Assembly (NCBI RefSeq): GCF_913776015.1
Contig: NZ_CAJYMD010000028.1
Span: 1-64,000 of the forward strand
Reading direction: 5' to 3'
DNA: 64,000 nucleotides
Source: an uncultured Oxalicibacterium sp.
GTDB taxonomy: Bacteria > Pseudomonadota > Gammaproteobacteria > Burkholderiales > Burkholderiaceae_D
Shown here: one piece after another, positions 40,005 to 49,655 of the stretch
Numbering within the stretch: the first letter of the stretch is position 1
How the letters are laid out: the number at the start of each line of letters is the position of its first letter
Translations under genes and position numbers: made by a program
The notes under the pieces: model-generated
Told to the model about the DNA's origin: nothing
Database searches by the model: none
The model's input: the letters and a program-made list of their open reading frames with translations, nothing else

Positions 40005-40022
40005 TCGTTTTACTCTCGGCTC

Positions 40023-40047
40023 AACCCCGCCTATCGGCGGGGTTTTT
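40023..40047 (+). terminator. Rho-independent terminator
   Basis: AACCCCGCC, loop TATC, GGCGGGGTTTTT, directly after the OmpA-type lipoprotein gene. Confidence 0.88.
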
Positions 40048-40613
40048 CATTTCTGCCGCCATAAACCGGGATAGTGACGAACACACCCAAAATCATCGAG
40101 CAGGAGATCCGCTTCATAATTATGTGCAGGAGAACAGTAATGCAGACGGTCCGATGCCAAACAAGTGATTTGCTGTTCTAAGACGCGGAACTGCCAGTCC
40201 TCTGCTGTCGTATCCAGCCATGCGCAATGGAAGAAATGACTATCACCTTGCTGCAATTGGAGACGACGAATCGCCAGTAGATTGGTCGCTGGTGTAAAAC
40301 CGAAATCGAGATCCAGCAATCCGTCTAATGCAGGTACGCAAACCCCATTCACGTACCAAGCGCTACTGCGCTTCTCGACTTCGATCAAGACGGCACGTTT
40401 CCCGATCTTCCCCTGAATGCGACCTGCAATACTGTTCCAATAAAGATCGCAATGCGCCTGATAATCCAGCGCGATCACCCCTTGTTCTGTATCGACAAGT
40501 TCTGCATGGCCTTGCAGATGCCAACCTGCCGCACCATGCATGATGCGGCAGCTATCGCCGCCAAGCCGGTCTAGGCATTGCCAGCTAATTGTATGAACTG
40601 GAACGGCTGTCAT
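40047..40613 (-). CDS. Putative glycolipid-binding family protein (DUF1089)
   Basis: 188 residues. The pattern DLDFGFTPATNLLAIRRL in the middle and a terminal DDFGCVRHYPGLWRQK fit the DUF1089 putative glycolipid-binding family, a cytoplasmic beta-rich fold of unknown role. ATG at 40613 follows GGAGAAGGAT; a longer start exists but would read through the terminator of the upstream Crp-type gene. No functional partner nearby. Confidence 0.8.
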   Translation of the reverse strand: MTAVPVHTISWQCLDRLGGDSCRIMHGAAGWHLQGHAELVDTEQGVIALDYQAHCDLYWNSIAGRIQGKIGKRAVLIEVEKRSSAWYVNGVCVPALDGLLDLDFGFTPATNLLAIRRLQLQQGDSHFFHCAWLDTTAEDWQFRVLEQQITCLASDRLHYCSPAHNYEADLLLDDFGCVRHYPGLWRQK

Positions 40614-40643
40614 ATCCTTCTCCGAAGCTGCCGCTGAACAAAC

Positions 40644-40667
40644 AAAAAAGCCGCTCCGAAGAGCGGC
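40644..40667 (-). terminator. Terminator of the Crp/Fnr-type gene
   Basis: Minus strand: GCCGCTC, loop TTCG, GAGCGGC then TTTTTT. Lies between the regulator gene and the DUF1089 gene, both on the minus strand. Confidence 0.88.
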
Positions 40668-40705
40668 AAACAAGACCAAGGAAAGTGGTATTCGATCAGA
40701 CCAGT

Positions 40706-41545
40706 TTATTTGTTAGGCAACAAACCTTCGTAGACCTTTTTGATGCTGGCATAGCATTCGCAGATGTGGTCTTCCAAGCCTTCGCGATCAACCACGGTAA
40801 TTTGACCACGGCTGTAATGGATCAAACCTTCATCCTGCAGTTTGCGGGCGGCTTCTGTCACGCTTTCGCGGCGCACACCCAGCATGCTGGCAATCAGATC
40901 CTGCGTCATGCTGATCTGGTTCGATTGCAGGCGATCCAGGCTCAGCAGCAGCCAGCGGCACAGTTGCTGGACGATCGTGTGATGGCGGTTACAAGCCACG
41001 GTATGGGCCATTTGCGTGAACAGCGCTTGTGTAAAACGCAGCAGCAGTTGTTGCAGGGCGCCACCGCGGGCAAATTCGGCTTGCAGCGCGGACGCCTTGA
41101 TACGGAAACCGTAGCCGGCGCTCTTGACAAAGGCGCGGTTCAGGGAAGCGCCGCCGCCCATGAACACATCGTGTCCAACCACACCTTCGTAGCCGATCAC
41201 GGCGGTTTCGGAAGAAGCACCATCTGCAGTTTCATACAGCAGCGAAACAATGCTGTTAGTCAGAAAGTAGACATGCTGCATGCTTTCGCCCGCTTCGCAG
41301 ATGGTCATGCCGAATGGCATTTCCACGAATTCCAGGTGCGGCAACAAGCGTTCATAGTCGGCCGCTGGCAATGCTGCCAGCAAACCATTGTGTTTGGGGT
41401 TATGACCGTGCAGCCCTGCCAAAGCGCGAGGCGCAACCGGACGTTTCGTCAGGCCTGCTTCCTTTGCCTTGAGCGCAGCAATCGCTTTTGCGTTGATAAC
41501 CTGCTGACCGGTGCTGGAAGTGCGGATATTGGATACTTGTGCCAT
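40706..41545 (-). CDS. Crp/Fnr family transcription regulator
   Basis: 279 residues. An N-terminal extension (about 45 residues) precedes a cyclic-nucleotide-binding-type beta barrel, then a long helix and a winged helix-turn-helix with the recognition region LGVRRESVTEAARKL. The cysteines of oxygen-sensing FNR are absent, so no Fe-S cluster is expected; the effector is unknown. GAGGGAG precedes the ATG at 41545. A palindrome about 90 bases upstream may be its own operator. Confidence 0.88.
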   Translation of the reverse strand: MAQVSNIRTSSTGQQVINAKAIAALKAKEAGLTKRPVAPRALAGLHGHNPKHNGLLAALPAADYERLLPHLEFVEMPFGMTICEAGESMQHVYFLTNSIVSLLYETADGASSETAVIGYEGVVGHDVFMGGGASLNRAFVKSAGYGFRIKASALQAEFARGGALQQLLLRFTQALFTQMAHTVACNRHHTIVQQLCRWLLLSLDRLQSNQISMTQDLIASMLGVRRESVTEAARKLQDEGLIHYSRGQITVVDREGLEDHICECYASIKKVYEGLLPNK

Positions 41546-41631
41546 GGTTTGCTCCCTCAATGTCATAACATCATGGGTTGCATCATCGTCGCAAAGCATG
41601 GATTACAAAATCAGCGATTCACCTAACTTTG

Positions 41632-41645
41632 TGTGAGAACACACT
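41632..41645. promoter_or_regulatory. Palindrome upstream of the Crp/Fnr-type gene
   Basis: GTGTG-AGAA-CACAC, a 5-4-5 inverted repeat similar in size to operators of this regulator family. A second, longer inverted repeat (AAACTTCT/AGAAGTTT, 41657-41682) lies just beyond it. Confidence 0.3.
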
Positions 41646-41748
41646 GACAACGCGACAAACTTCTCTTACAAGGAAGAAGTTTTGTCTGATCGTTCGCTGA
41701 TCACGCATTCGGCACCGAATATCGACAAAACAGTCTACTAACACGCAA

Positions 41749-43131
41749 TTACTGGGGAATCGGGACCGGCAAGAGGTCATCCAAGCCAGGAATGATTGCC
41801 AAAAGGAAATTCAGCAACGGTTTTGCCGTCATCGCACCGACAATCCCCAGCACGGCAATCGACAGCATTGCCACGCCAAGGCGCAGTACCAGGCCGCGAT
41901 TGTGCGAGCGCAGGATCAGCGGCAGGTTGATGGCGACACTGGCCAGCGAGGCCAGCACGGCGCCGGTCGATGCCACATGAACCGGAATCGATCCGCTGGC
42001 GACCAGGCTGGCAGCCGCTGCCACCGCACTGGCGCTGGAAACCACACCACCGATCAGACTCACCGCATAGAAGCCGGCTTCGCCAAATGTCTGCTGCGCC
42101 AGTACGCCGGCAATATGCAGGATCAGGAACACCAGACCGTACTTGAGCGCCGCCGTCAGCGAAAACGGCAGCGGCAATTCGACCTGACCGGTCGGATCGC
42201 TGGACACCTGGCGTGTGGCATTGCGATCGACAAAGAACCAGGCTGCCGTCACGATCAGCATGACGACGAAGGGGATGGTCGCCGTCAGCGCCATCGCAGG
42301 CGCCAGAATCACCAGCAAGGCACCATTGCGGATGAGCATGGCACCGGTTGCCAGCAAGATGCCGCGGTAAGCCGCACTGATGGTGTCGCGATGCTGGTCA
42401 CGCGCACGCGCCGCCAGTTCGCTGACAGTAATGCTGCTGTTCACCAGACCACCTAGGAAACCGGCCATAACGATGCCGCGCGTACCGTACATTTTCCACA
42501 GCACATAGTTGGCAAAGCCGATACCGGCGATCAGGATTACGGTCACCCAGGCCGCCCGCGGTTCGATCAGCTTCCACGGTCCAATCGCGCCTTCCGGCAA
42601 GGCCGGATAAATCACGATGGCCAGAATCGCCAGCAACAATGCCGAGCGCATTTCATTCTCGGTCAGACCAAGACTGAAGCCCGTCAACCGGTCTTTCCAT
42701 GCCAGCAAGGCGGTAACAATCACCATGATGGAAGCGGGTGTAGCCGTATGCCCCTTGCCGCACAAGATGCCCGCTACGCAGGTGATGAGCATGGCGGCCG
42801 AGGTGGTCAGTTCTGCCGTTTCATTGGTACGCAAGCGCTGCATATTCAGGAAGATCGTCAGCAAGCCGACCAGCGCCAGAATCAGGTACGCATAATTGTC
42901 GCCCAGCACACCTCCCATACCGCCCAGTAAGGCGATGAAACCAAAGGTACGCAAACCGGCTTCCTTGCCACGCCGCTCGCGTTCCAATCCGATCAGCAAA
43001 CCAAGCGCCAACGCCAGACTCAAGCGCATCAGACTGACGGGATAAGGCCATTTGACTTCCGGCAAAGACATGCCGACCTGAATCAGGGGCTGAACGAGGG
43101 AATTGACGATGTGCGGATCGGGAGCAGACAT
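41749..43131 (-). CDS. MgtC/SapB N-terminal and DUF4010 membrane protein
   Basis: About 460 residues with some twelve hydrophobic segments. The MgtC-like N-terminal region shows LGLLIGLERERRGKEAGLRTF; the rest is the DUF4010 membrane domain (GGLVNSSITVSELA, GVVSSASAVAAAASL). The family is inferred to be a membrane transporter or regulator; substrate unknown. The start at 43131 has no strong ribosome binding site, and an ATG about 20 codons later is possible. Confidence 0.85.
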   Translation of the reverse strand: MSAPDPHIVNSLVQPLIQVGMSLPEVKWPYPVSLMRLSLALALGLLIGLERERRGKEAGLRTFGFIALLGGMGGVLGDNYAYLILALVGLLTIFLNMQRLRTNETAELTTSAAMLITCVAGILCGKGHTATPASIMVIVTALLAWKDRLTGFSLGLTENEMRSALLLAILAIVIYPALPEGAIGPWKLIEPRAAWVTVILIAGIGFANYVLWKMYGTRGIVMAGFLGGLVNSSITVSELAARARDQHRDTISAAYRGILLATGAMLIRNGALLVILAPAMALTATIPFVVMLIVTAAWFFVDRNATRQVSSDPTGQVELPLPFSLTAALKYGLVFLILHIAGVLAQQTFGEAGFYAVSLIGGVVSSASAVAAAASLVASGSIPVHVASTGAVLASLASVAINLPLILRSHNRGLVLRLGVAMLSIAVLGIVGAMTAKPLLNFLLAIIPGLDDLLPVPIPQ

Positions 43132-43303
43132 GGAGACAGCAGGCGAGAGCCGAAGCAAAACATGGCGAATCGGAAACTATAAACCAGCGACCTCCGCTTG
43201 TCCCTGCAAAATGCGCATGTGCTTATGCGTGTGACGCATCAAACGGGTGGTTCCATCCTGATGGCGGCCCATTGCAATCGACCGCCTCAGGAGAGGGTTG
43301 CCC

Positions 43304-43540
43304 TCAAACCGGGCGCGCGAGCAGGTTATCGATCTTGTGGCGCGTATCGGCCAGCACGGCGGCCTTGGCCTGCTCTGCAGTATCGGCATCGCAAGGCCCG
43401 CCAAAATCCTGGAACACCTCAACACCATCAGCGGCATGTCGTTCGACATCGCTTACCGCCGACCAACCGCCCTGATCGGCCGGCATGACAAACGTGTAGA
43501 TAGCGAATCCTTCGTAAGTGGTTTCAGGAACGCGGCTCAT
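43304..43540 (-). CDS. Small protein of unknown function, paralog of the next one
   Basis: 78 residues, soluble. AAAGGAG precedes the ATG. Layout: a Y-x-G-F-x-I-Y beta start, a GGWSAVSDVER segment, an FQDFGG segment and a C-terminal helix with DTAEQAKAAVLADTRHKIDNLL. It resembles the neighbouring 82-residue protein in the same order of elements. Function not known. Confidence 0.7.
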   Translation of the reverse strand: MSRVPETTYEGFAIYTFVMPADQGGWSAVSDVERHAADGVEVFQDFGGPCDADTAEQAKAAVLADTRHKIDNLLARPV

Positions 43541-43637
43541 GGAGTTCTCCTTTCAAAGCTGGGATTTCAAAGCCCTAAATATGCACTGCAGTTTCAGGGC
43601 CGTCACATCGACGGTTACGCAATCATCTGACTATTGT

Positions 43638-43886
43638 TCAATGCGGTGGTTCGGCATGCGAATGGCGGATCATGTCTTCGGCAATCTGCAGCGCTGCCTG
43701 CTCGGCCTCTTCGCGCGTGGCAAATATTCGCTCGGTGGCGACACGCTGCTGCGGAAACAGAATATGCCGATGCATGGGGTTGGACGATGGCCCCGAAATC
43801 GACAGATGCGCGGCCCACCCTGTTGCATCAGGCAACGCGACGGCAGTGCAATCCACATTGAATGCGCCGATCAGTGTGCTTGACAT
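43638..43886 (-). CDS. Small protein of unknown function, paralog of its neighbour
   Basis: 82 residues, soluble, ATG preceded by AAGGAG. The order TAVALPDATGWAAHLSI, a central loop, then FATREEAEQAALQIAEDMI matches the beta-strand/helix plan of the preceding small protein. Likely a duplicated domain of a small Proteobacterial family. The gene lies directly upstream of the hybrid kinase stop, with 97 bases to the other paralog. Confidence 0.7.
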   Translation of the reverse strand: MSSTLIGAFNVDCTAVALPDATGWAAHLSISGPSSNPMHRHILFPQQRVATERIFATREEAEQAALQIAEDMIRHSHAEPPH

Positions 43887-43921
43887 GACAATCTCCTTCG
43901 CATCGAATACTGCCCGGTGTT

Positions 43922-46228
43922 TTACCGTTCTTCAGACAAGCCCCTCCCGTCACTGCGTTTTTCCTCAGCCGCAATCGCAGCCAGCAATTTCATGAGATGG
44001 GCCGCATCGACCGGCTTGACGAGATGATGGCTGAAACCCGCCTCTGCCGTGTTCTGCCGATCCTGCTCCTGACCATAACCGGTGATGGCAATCAATACGG
44101 GCTGGGCTGTTGTCGGATCGGCCTTGAGCCGGCGTGCAAGCGTATAGCCGTCGATATCCGGCAAACCGATATCGAGCAGACAAACCTGCGGTTGCTCGCG
44201 TCGCACACGTTCCTGTACGCCGCTCGAACCGAATTCGACGATGACCTCATGCCCGGCCGCTTCCAGATACATGGCCAGCATGCGTGCGGCGTCCTGATTG
44301 TCGTCTACCAGCAGGACGCGCAACCCTTTGCTCATCAGTGCTGCCGGTGCTTGTACCAAAGTCGGGGAGCCCCACTCTTGCTGCACAAACGGCAAATGCA
44401 CAACAAACCGGCTGCCTTTATTCAAGCCATCACTGAAAGCGGCAACTGTGCCGCGATGCAACTCCACCAGACTGCGCACTAGTGCCAACCCGATCCCGAG
44501 CCCGCCTTGTGTACGATCCGCAGTACGCTCGGCCTGCGAAAACAAGTTGAAGGCATTACCAAGGAAGGACGAGGTCATGCCAATACCGTTATCGATAATC
44601 TGGACCACGATCTCGTTACCTAACCGCTCCGCCTGCAACAGAATGCTGCCACCCTCGGGCGTGTACTTGGCTGCGTTGTTGAGCAGATTGGAAAATACCT
44701 GCACCAGCCGCTTGGCATCACCGCGTACAGACATGGGCGTGCCCGCCAGACGTACCGATAAATGATGTCGGCGCGAATCGATCAAAGGGCGAACCTGCTC
44801 CTGTGCCTCAAGCAGAATGTCCTTGATGTCGAGAACAGTATTTTCCAGCAACACCAGACCACTATTGACGCGCGAGACGTCGAGCAGATCATTGATCAGA
44901 CTGGCCATGTGCCGCACTTGGCGTGAAATGATTTCGCTCGATTTACGTACCCGCGCATTGTCGGGTTGGGTCAGGCGCAATAATTCGGCAGCCGCACTGA
45001 TTGGCGCCAATGGATTCCGCAGCTCGTGCGCCAGCATGGCCAGAAATTCATCCTTGCGCTGATTGTCTTGCAGCATCCGCTGCTCGGCATTTTTTCGCTC
45101 GGTGATGTCCTTGAAGAGAATGGCAACGCGATGATCAGCCGGTTGATCGATGCGGAAAGCATAGACGTCGAACCAGCGATGCATTTCTTTCGCCTCGTTT
45201 TCGAAACGAATCGGTTTTCCCGTGTTGGCAACACTGCCATAAATCTCGAACCAGTGCGATTCGAGTCCCGGCACCAGTTCAAGCGCCGTTTTACCGATTA
45301 CATCGTGCAGACCGGTCTGCTCTTCAAACGTAGGATTGATATCGACGAAACGATAATCGGCAGGCTGGCCGTTTTCATCAAACAGCATGTCGATGATGCA
45401 CAGTCCCTCATCGATCGATTCGAACAACGAACGATAGCGTGCCTCGCTTTTCTGCAACGCCACTTGGGCCAGCTTGTGGTCATGCACATCGGTCGAAGTA
45501 CCGAACCAGTTGCGAACCTCGCCGGTGAGAGGATCGATGTCAGGTTCGGCCCGCACGAGAAACCAGCGATAAGCACCAGTCGTATCGCGCACACGATGTT
45601 CGACCTTCAAACCGCGACCATGCGATTTTGCTTCTTCCCACGCCAGCAAGGTTGCTTCACGATCATCCGGATGCAACAGCGCCGCTACCTGCTCCAACGC
45701 CATGTCGGGATCGAATAATTGACCGCTGAATCGGGTCCAATGCTGATTGGCAAATTGCGGCTGCCCCTTCGCATCGCACATCCAGACAATCTGCGGAATG
45801 CAATCAGCCATCTTGCGCAAGCGCTGCTCGCTGCGTCGCAAGCGGTGATCCTGCTTTACATACGGCGTGACATCGCGGAAGTAGATCGATAACCCACCCT
45901 CTTTGGCCGGATGCACCTGCACTTCGTACCAGCTTTGATGGTCCGGATAGAACCCCGTCATGCACGTGTGACAGCGCTCGCGCATGGCGCGGTGATAGAT
46001 CATTTCGAAATCGCTGCCGATCAAACCGGGCAAGATCTCCCATACCTGCTTCCCCAGCACACGGTCGGCGGGATAGCCAAGGATCTGTTCAGCGCGCCGA
46101 TTCAAATAAGTCACATGCCAGTTTGCATCCAGTGACAGGAAGCCATCGGAAATGCAGGCCAGCACGGTCTCGACATCCGGCATCAGCGCGCCAGTTGCGC
46201 TAGTCGCTTTTTCAACAAGCCTGTCCAT
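43922..46228 (-). CDS. Hybrid sensor histidine kinase with three PAS domains and receiver
   Basis: About 768 residues, no membrane segment. Three PAS/PAC modules (roughly residues 15-130, 140-265 and 275-395), HisKA with H-box LAHELRNPLAP, HATPase with NAAKYTPEGG and GGLGIGLALV, and a C-terminal receiver whose phospho-acceptor Asp is in CLLDIGLPDIDGY. Probably senses a cytoplasmic signal; the final output partner is unknown. ATG at 46228 (MDRLVEK) preferred; a GTG ten codons earlier is in frame. Confidence 0.92.
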   Translation of the reverse strand: MDRLVEKATSATGALMPDVETVLACISDGFLSLDANWHVTYLNRRAEQILGYPADRVLGKQVWEILPGLIGSDFEMIYHRAMRERCHTCMTGFYPDHQSWYEVQVHPAKEGGLSIYFRDVTPYVKQDHRLRRSEQRLRKMADCIPQIVWMCDAKGQPQFANQHWTRFSGQLFDPDMALEQVAALLHPDDREATLLAWEEAKSHGRGLKVEHRVRDTTGAYRWFLVRAEPDIDPLTGEVRNWFGTSTDVHDHKLAQVALQKSEARYRSLFESIDEGLCIIDMLFDENGQPADYRFVDINPTFEEQTGLHDVIGKTALELVPGLESHWFEIYGSVANTGKPIRFENEAKEMHRWFDVYAFRIDQPADHRVAILFKDITERKNAEQRMLQDNQRKDEFLAMLAHELRNPLAPISAAAELLRLTQPDNARVRKSSEIISRQVRHMASLINDLLDVSRVNSGLVLLENTVLDIKDILLEAQEQVRPLIDSRRHHLSVRLAGTPMSVRGDAKRLVQVFSNLLNNAAKYTPEGGSILLQAERLGNEIVVQIIDNGIGMTSSFLGNAFNLFSQAERTADRTQGGLGIGLALVRSLVELHRGTVAAFSDGLNKGSRFVVHLPFVQQEWGSPTLVQAPAALMSKGLRVLLVDDNQDAARMLAMYLEAAGHEVIVEFGSSGVQERVRREQPQVCLLDIGLPDIDGYTLARRLKADPTTAQPVLIAITGYGQEQDRQNTAEAGFSHHLVKPVDAAHLMKLLAAIAAEEKRSDGRGLSEER

Positions 46229-46527
46229 ATTCTTGCGTTTCCTAATGATTTTTATCACGCAACCAGTCGATACTGACCATTAAAATGTTTTTCTGCAAGA
46301 GAGGTCAATGGACCTTGTAAATTATGCGCAGATGCACGATGGATCACGGTATTTTTTACATACCTGAAGGTATTTCTTCTTTTTGAATATCGATCAATCG
46401 ATCCCGCCATTGCGCGGCGTTACCAAATCGGAACATTCATCTTACCCACGAGGTCGAAACACAAAGCCCGGGCTTACAAAGCCATGAAAAAGAACCAGAA
46501 TCAGAACAACCAGAATCGGAAAACGAC
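46229..46527. other. Divergent intergenic region
   Basis: About 300 bases. It contains ATACC-TGAA-GGTAT followed by a T-rich run (46360-46385), the palindrome AAGCCCGGGCTT (46464-46475), and the 10-base direct repeat AACCAGAATC at 46493-46502 and 46508-46517, in a purine-rich leader of the next gene. Functions unproven. Confidence 0.45.
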
Positions 46528-46929
46528 ATGTCTATCGAACTTACCCTTCTCGCCTGCACTTTACTGCTAGCCATCGCACAAATCATGTTTGCTGCATTCC
46601 TGCGTACACGGGAAACGGGCACTGCCTACAATACCAGCGCACGCGATGATGAAGGCCCACCGGTCGGCAAACTCACGGGACGCATGCAGCGCGCGCAAAG
46701 CAATCTCTTTGAAACGCTGCCCTTGTTTGCAGCTGCGGTCCTGATCGTTGCCGTTGCCGGCCGCGAAGGGACACTCTCCCTGTACGGGTGCTGGCTGTAT
46801 CTATTGGCACGCATCGTCTATGTACCTCTTTATGCGCTCGGTATTCCAGTGGTTCGTACACTGGTGTGGCTGGTTTCTCTGGCAGGTCTGTTGATGGTGA
46901 TTGCAGCAGCCTTGCTGGGTCACGGTTGA
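46528..46929 (+). CDS. MAPEG family membrane protein
   Basis: 133 residues with four hydrophobic segments. The conserved MAPEG region RMQRAQSNLFETLPLFAAAVL is clear, and RIVYVPLYALGIPVVRTLVW follows. Bacterial MAPEG proteins are membrane glutathione transferase-like; substrates are mostly unknown. No strong ribosome binding site before the ATG. Single gene. Confidence 0.88.
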   Translation: MSIELTLLACTLLLAIAQIMFAAFLRTRETGTAYNTSARDDEGPPVGKLTGRMQRAQSNLFETLPLFAAAVLIVAVAGREGTLSLYGCWLYLLARIVYVPLYALGIPVVRTLVWLVSLAGLLMVIAAALLGHG

Positions 46930-47023
46930 GAAGGCAGATTCTGCTCTGAGTCACCGTCCCGACTGACATTTCCCGCCGCAACCGCATTCAATATCTACAT
47001 CCTTTTTGCATTTATTTATTTCC

Positions 47024-49438
47024 ATGCAACCCGCCCTGCGCTCCGCCCGCTCATTACCCATCCTCATTCGCCAAGGGTTGATCACACTTGCGCTGCTGCT
47101 TTCAGTTTTCCTGACAGGTACACATTCAGCTTGGGCGCAAGCTAGCGCTGCCGATCAACAACTGGATACCTTGCGCCAGCAGATCACGAGCATGCAGGAT
47201 GTGCTCAAGGGGCAAGCCAGTCTGGATGACACCACGCTGTCCAAGATGAAGGCCGACGCCATCGCTGCCGGCGCCGAGGCCGACAAGATCGCGCGGGATA
47301 TCGAACCGCAGTTTATCAGTGTGCAGGCACGCCTGGCCGAACTCGGCAAACCCGATGGCAATACCAAGGAAGCAAAAGACGTACAGGCGCAGCGTGCACA
47401 ACTGGAAAAGGAAAGCAGCGCACTCGATTCGCAAGTAAAGCTGGCACGCCTGCTATCCGTGGAAGCCGATCAGGCGTCCGAGCAGGTTTCCACCGTGCGC
47501 CGTACGCAGTTGCAGGCCAGACTGGGCGAGCGCACCACATCCATTCTTTCCAAGCAGTTCTGGTCGCAACTGGCGGCCGAACTGCCGCAAAACGCCCAGC
47601 GCCTGCGCGCACTCGGCGACGATCTGAACCAGGCGGCGCAACGCACTTCGCCGCAAATATGGGCTGCCCTTTTGGCTGGCATGGTCGTCATCACGCTGAT
47701 TCGCATCTGGCTGGGACGTCGTCTGCTGGCATTCACGTCCACGCGTGTGCCGCATGGTCGTTTGCGTCGTTCGCTTAATGCGCTGGTGCTGACGCTGCTG
47801 GCAGTCGGCCTGCCTTATCTCATCAGCGAACTGGTGAAACTCGGTCTGCGCTGGGATGACGGACTGGCCGAGGGCACCGCGAACTTTCTCGGCAGCCTGA
47901 TCGGCATCATCTGCTTTGCCGGTTTTGTCGCGGGTCTCGGCTATGCCTTGCTGTCGCCGGGCCGCCCTTCGTGGCGGCTGCTGCCGCTGCATGATCGACT
48001 GGCGCACCGCATGCGCAAGTTTCCCTTCGTTTTTGCGGTGATTGTGGCGCTGGTATGGATCACCGAATTGCTGTCCAGTATTGTCAATGCCGGTCTTATT
48101 ACCGCAGTGGCAGTCAATTGTATCGTCGCGCTCTTGCTTGGCGCCACCATCGGTCTCGGCATGCAACGCGCCGAACGCATGTGGCGACACATTCGTAACA
48201 GTGAACCGGATCAGGCGCATGTGATGCCTGTATGGGTACGCATTGCCACCATCATCATCTGGCTGTCGCTTGCCATCAGCATGATCAGCCTGCTTGCCGG
48301 TTATGTGGCGCTAGGCAGTTTCATCGTTAAGCAGATTGCCTGGGTTGCGGTGGTGATTTGCAGCACCTATCTGGTGATGGTGCTGGTGGATGACTTCTGC
48401 ATGCTGCTCGCCGTCTCACAACCTGACCCCAACGCCAAGAATCCGGTACTGGCGACACCCCAAGCCCGCGATCAGGCTGCCGTCTTGCTGTCGGGTGGCG
48501 CACGCGCGCTGGTACTGTTACTCGCCGTGATGCTGTTGCTGGCCCCATTTGGTGAAGGGCCGAACGAACTGATTCATCGCGTCGGGCAAATCAACGACGG
48601 TCTAGCGATCGGCGAAGTCCAGATCCGTCCTAGCGCCATCACACAGGCATTGCTGGTGCTCGTGATCGGATTCGTCTGCTTGCGCCTGCTCAAGCACTGG
48701 CTGGAAACACGTTACCTTCCGACCACGACCCTGGATACCGGCATGCAGGTTTCAGCATCGACGCTGTTCGGCTATGCCGGTGGCGTAGTGGCCGTGGCGC
48801 TGGCCATGTCGGCTGCCGGCATCGGCCTCGAACGCATTGCATGGGTAGCGAGTGCGCTCTCGGTCGGTATTGGTTTCGGCTTGCAGGCGGTGGTGCAGAA
48901 TTTCGTTTCGGGCCTGATCCTGCTGGCGGAACGCCCTGTCAAGGTCGGTGACTGGGTATCGCTGGGCGGTGTCGAAGGGGATATCCGTCGCATCAACGTC
49001 CGCGCGACCGAAATCCAGATGGGCGATCGTTCGACCGTCATCGTGCCGAATTCCGAATTCATTACCAAGACGGTGCGCAACGTCACGCATGCCAGCCCGT
49101 TAGGCCTCGTGCAGATCAAGCTACCGTTGCCGGTGGATATCGACGCCGCGCAAGTCCGCGCGTTGATTCTTTCTGCCTTTACGGAAAGTGGCGACATTCT
49201 CGACAACCCCGCACCCAATGTGCAGCTTGACGGTATCGAGAAAGGCTATCTGCTGTTCAATGCAACCGGTTTCGCTTCATCGCCGCGACTGACCTACGGC
49301 ATCCGCAGCAATTTGCTGTTCGAGATTCTCAAGCGACTTCGTGCAGAAAAGATACCTATGGAACACGTCAGCACCATGCTGCTCGGCAAACCGGAAGCCA
49401 CGGCATCTGCCGAACATCCAAGCGACACACGCACCTGA
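47024..49438 (+). CDS. MscS-type mechanosensitive ion channel with periplasmic DUF3772 domain
   Basis: About 804 residues: Sec signal peptide (ending near AWAQASA), periplasmic coiled DUF3772 domain (about residues 30-190), several membrane segments, then the MscS core with the pore helix SAAGIGLERIAWVASALSVGIGFGLQ and the cytoplasmic beta domain with PNSEFITK. Opens under membrane tension to release solutes. ATG at 47024 chosen; a TTG six codons earlier is possible. Confidence 0.92.
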   Translation: MQPALRSARSLPILIRQGLITLALLLSVFLTGTHSAWAQASAADQQLDTLRQQITSMQDVLKGQASLDDTTLSKMKADAIAAGAEADKIARDIEPQFISVQARLAELGKPDGNTKEAKDVQAQRAQLEKESSALDSQVKLARLLSVEADQASEQVSTVRRTQLQARLGERTTSILSKQFWSQLAAELPQNAQRLRALGDDLNQAAQRTSPQIWAALLAGMVVITLIRIWLGRRLLAFTSTRVPHGRLRRSLNALVLTLLAVGLPYLISELVKLGLRWDDGLAEGTANFLGSLIGIICFAGFVAGLGYALLSPGRPSWRLLPLHDRLAHRMRKFPFVFAVIVALVWITELLSSIVNAGLITAVAVNCIVALLLGATIGLGMQRAERMWRHIRNSEPDQAHVMPVWVRIATIIIWLSLAISMISLLAGYVALGSFIVKQIAWVAVVICSTYLVMVLVDDFCMLLAVSQPDPNAKNPVLATPQARDQAAVLLSGGARALVLLLAVMLLLAPFGEGPNELIHRVGQINDGLAIGEVQIRPSAITQALLVLVIGFVCLRLLKHWLETRYLPTTTLDTGMQVSASTLFGYAGGVVAVALAMSAAGIGLERIAWVASALSVGIGFGLQAVVQNFVSGLILLAERPVKVGDWVSLGGVEGDIRRINVRATEIQMGDRSTVIVPNSEFITKTVRNVTHASPLGLVQIKLPLPVDIDAAQVRALILSAFTESGDILDNPAPNVQLDGIEKGYLLFNATGFASSPRLTYGIRSNLLFEILKRLRAEKIPMEHVSTMLLGKPEATASAEHPSDTRT

Positions 49439-49655
49439 TTCTCACCGAATCGACATCCGACCTGCTGCATGCTCATACCGGGGCATGCAGCACATCTGCA
49501 ACAGTCAAGGCACAAATTCTCCTCTATGTAAGCTAACGCACATAGTTGGTGCAAGGCTGTCGGCTACTCTCGAATCCATCAATGCACTGCATCGATTCGC
49601 AAGCACTGCGCTGAGGCGTAACGCTTTACCTGTACATTTATTTTCGGAGAACATC

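Noticed and set aside
46464..46475. Palindrome AAGCCCGGGCTT as a terminator
   Set aside because: No T-run after it and it lies in the leader of the MAPEG gene.
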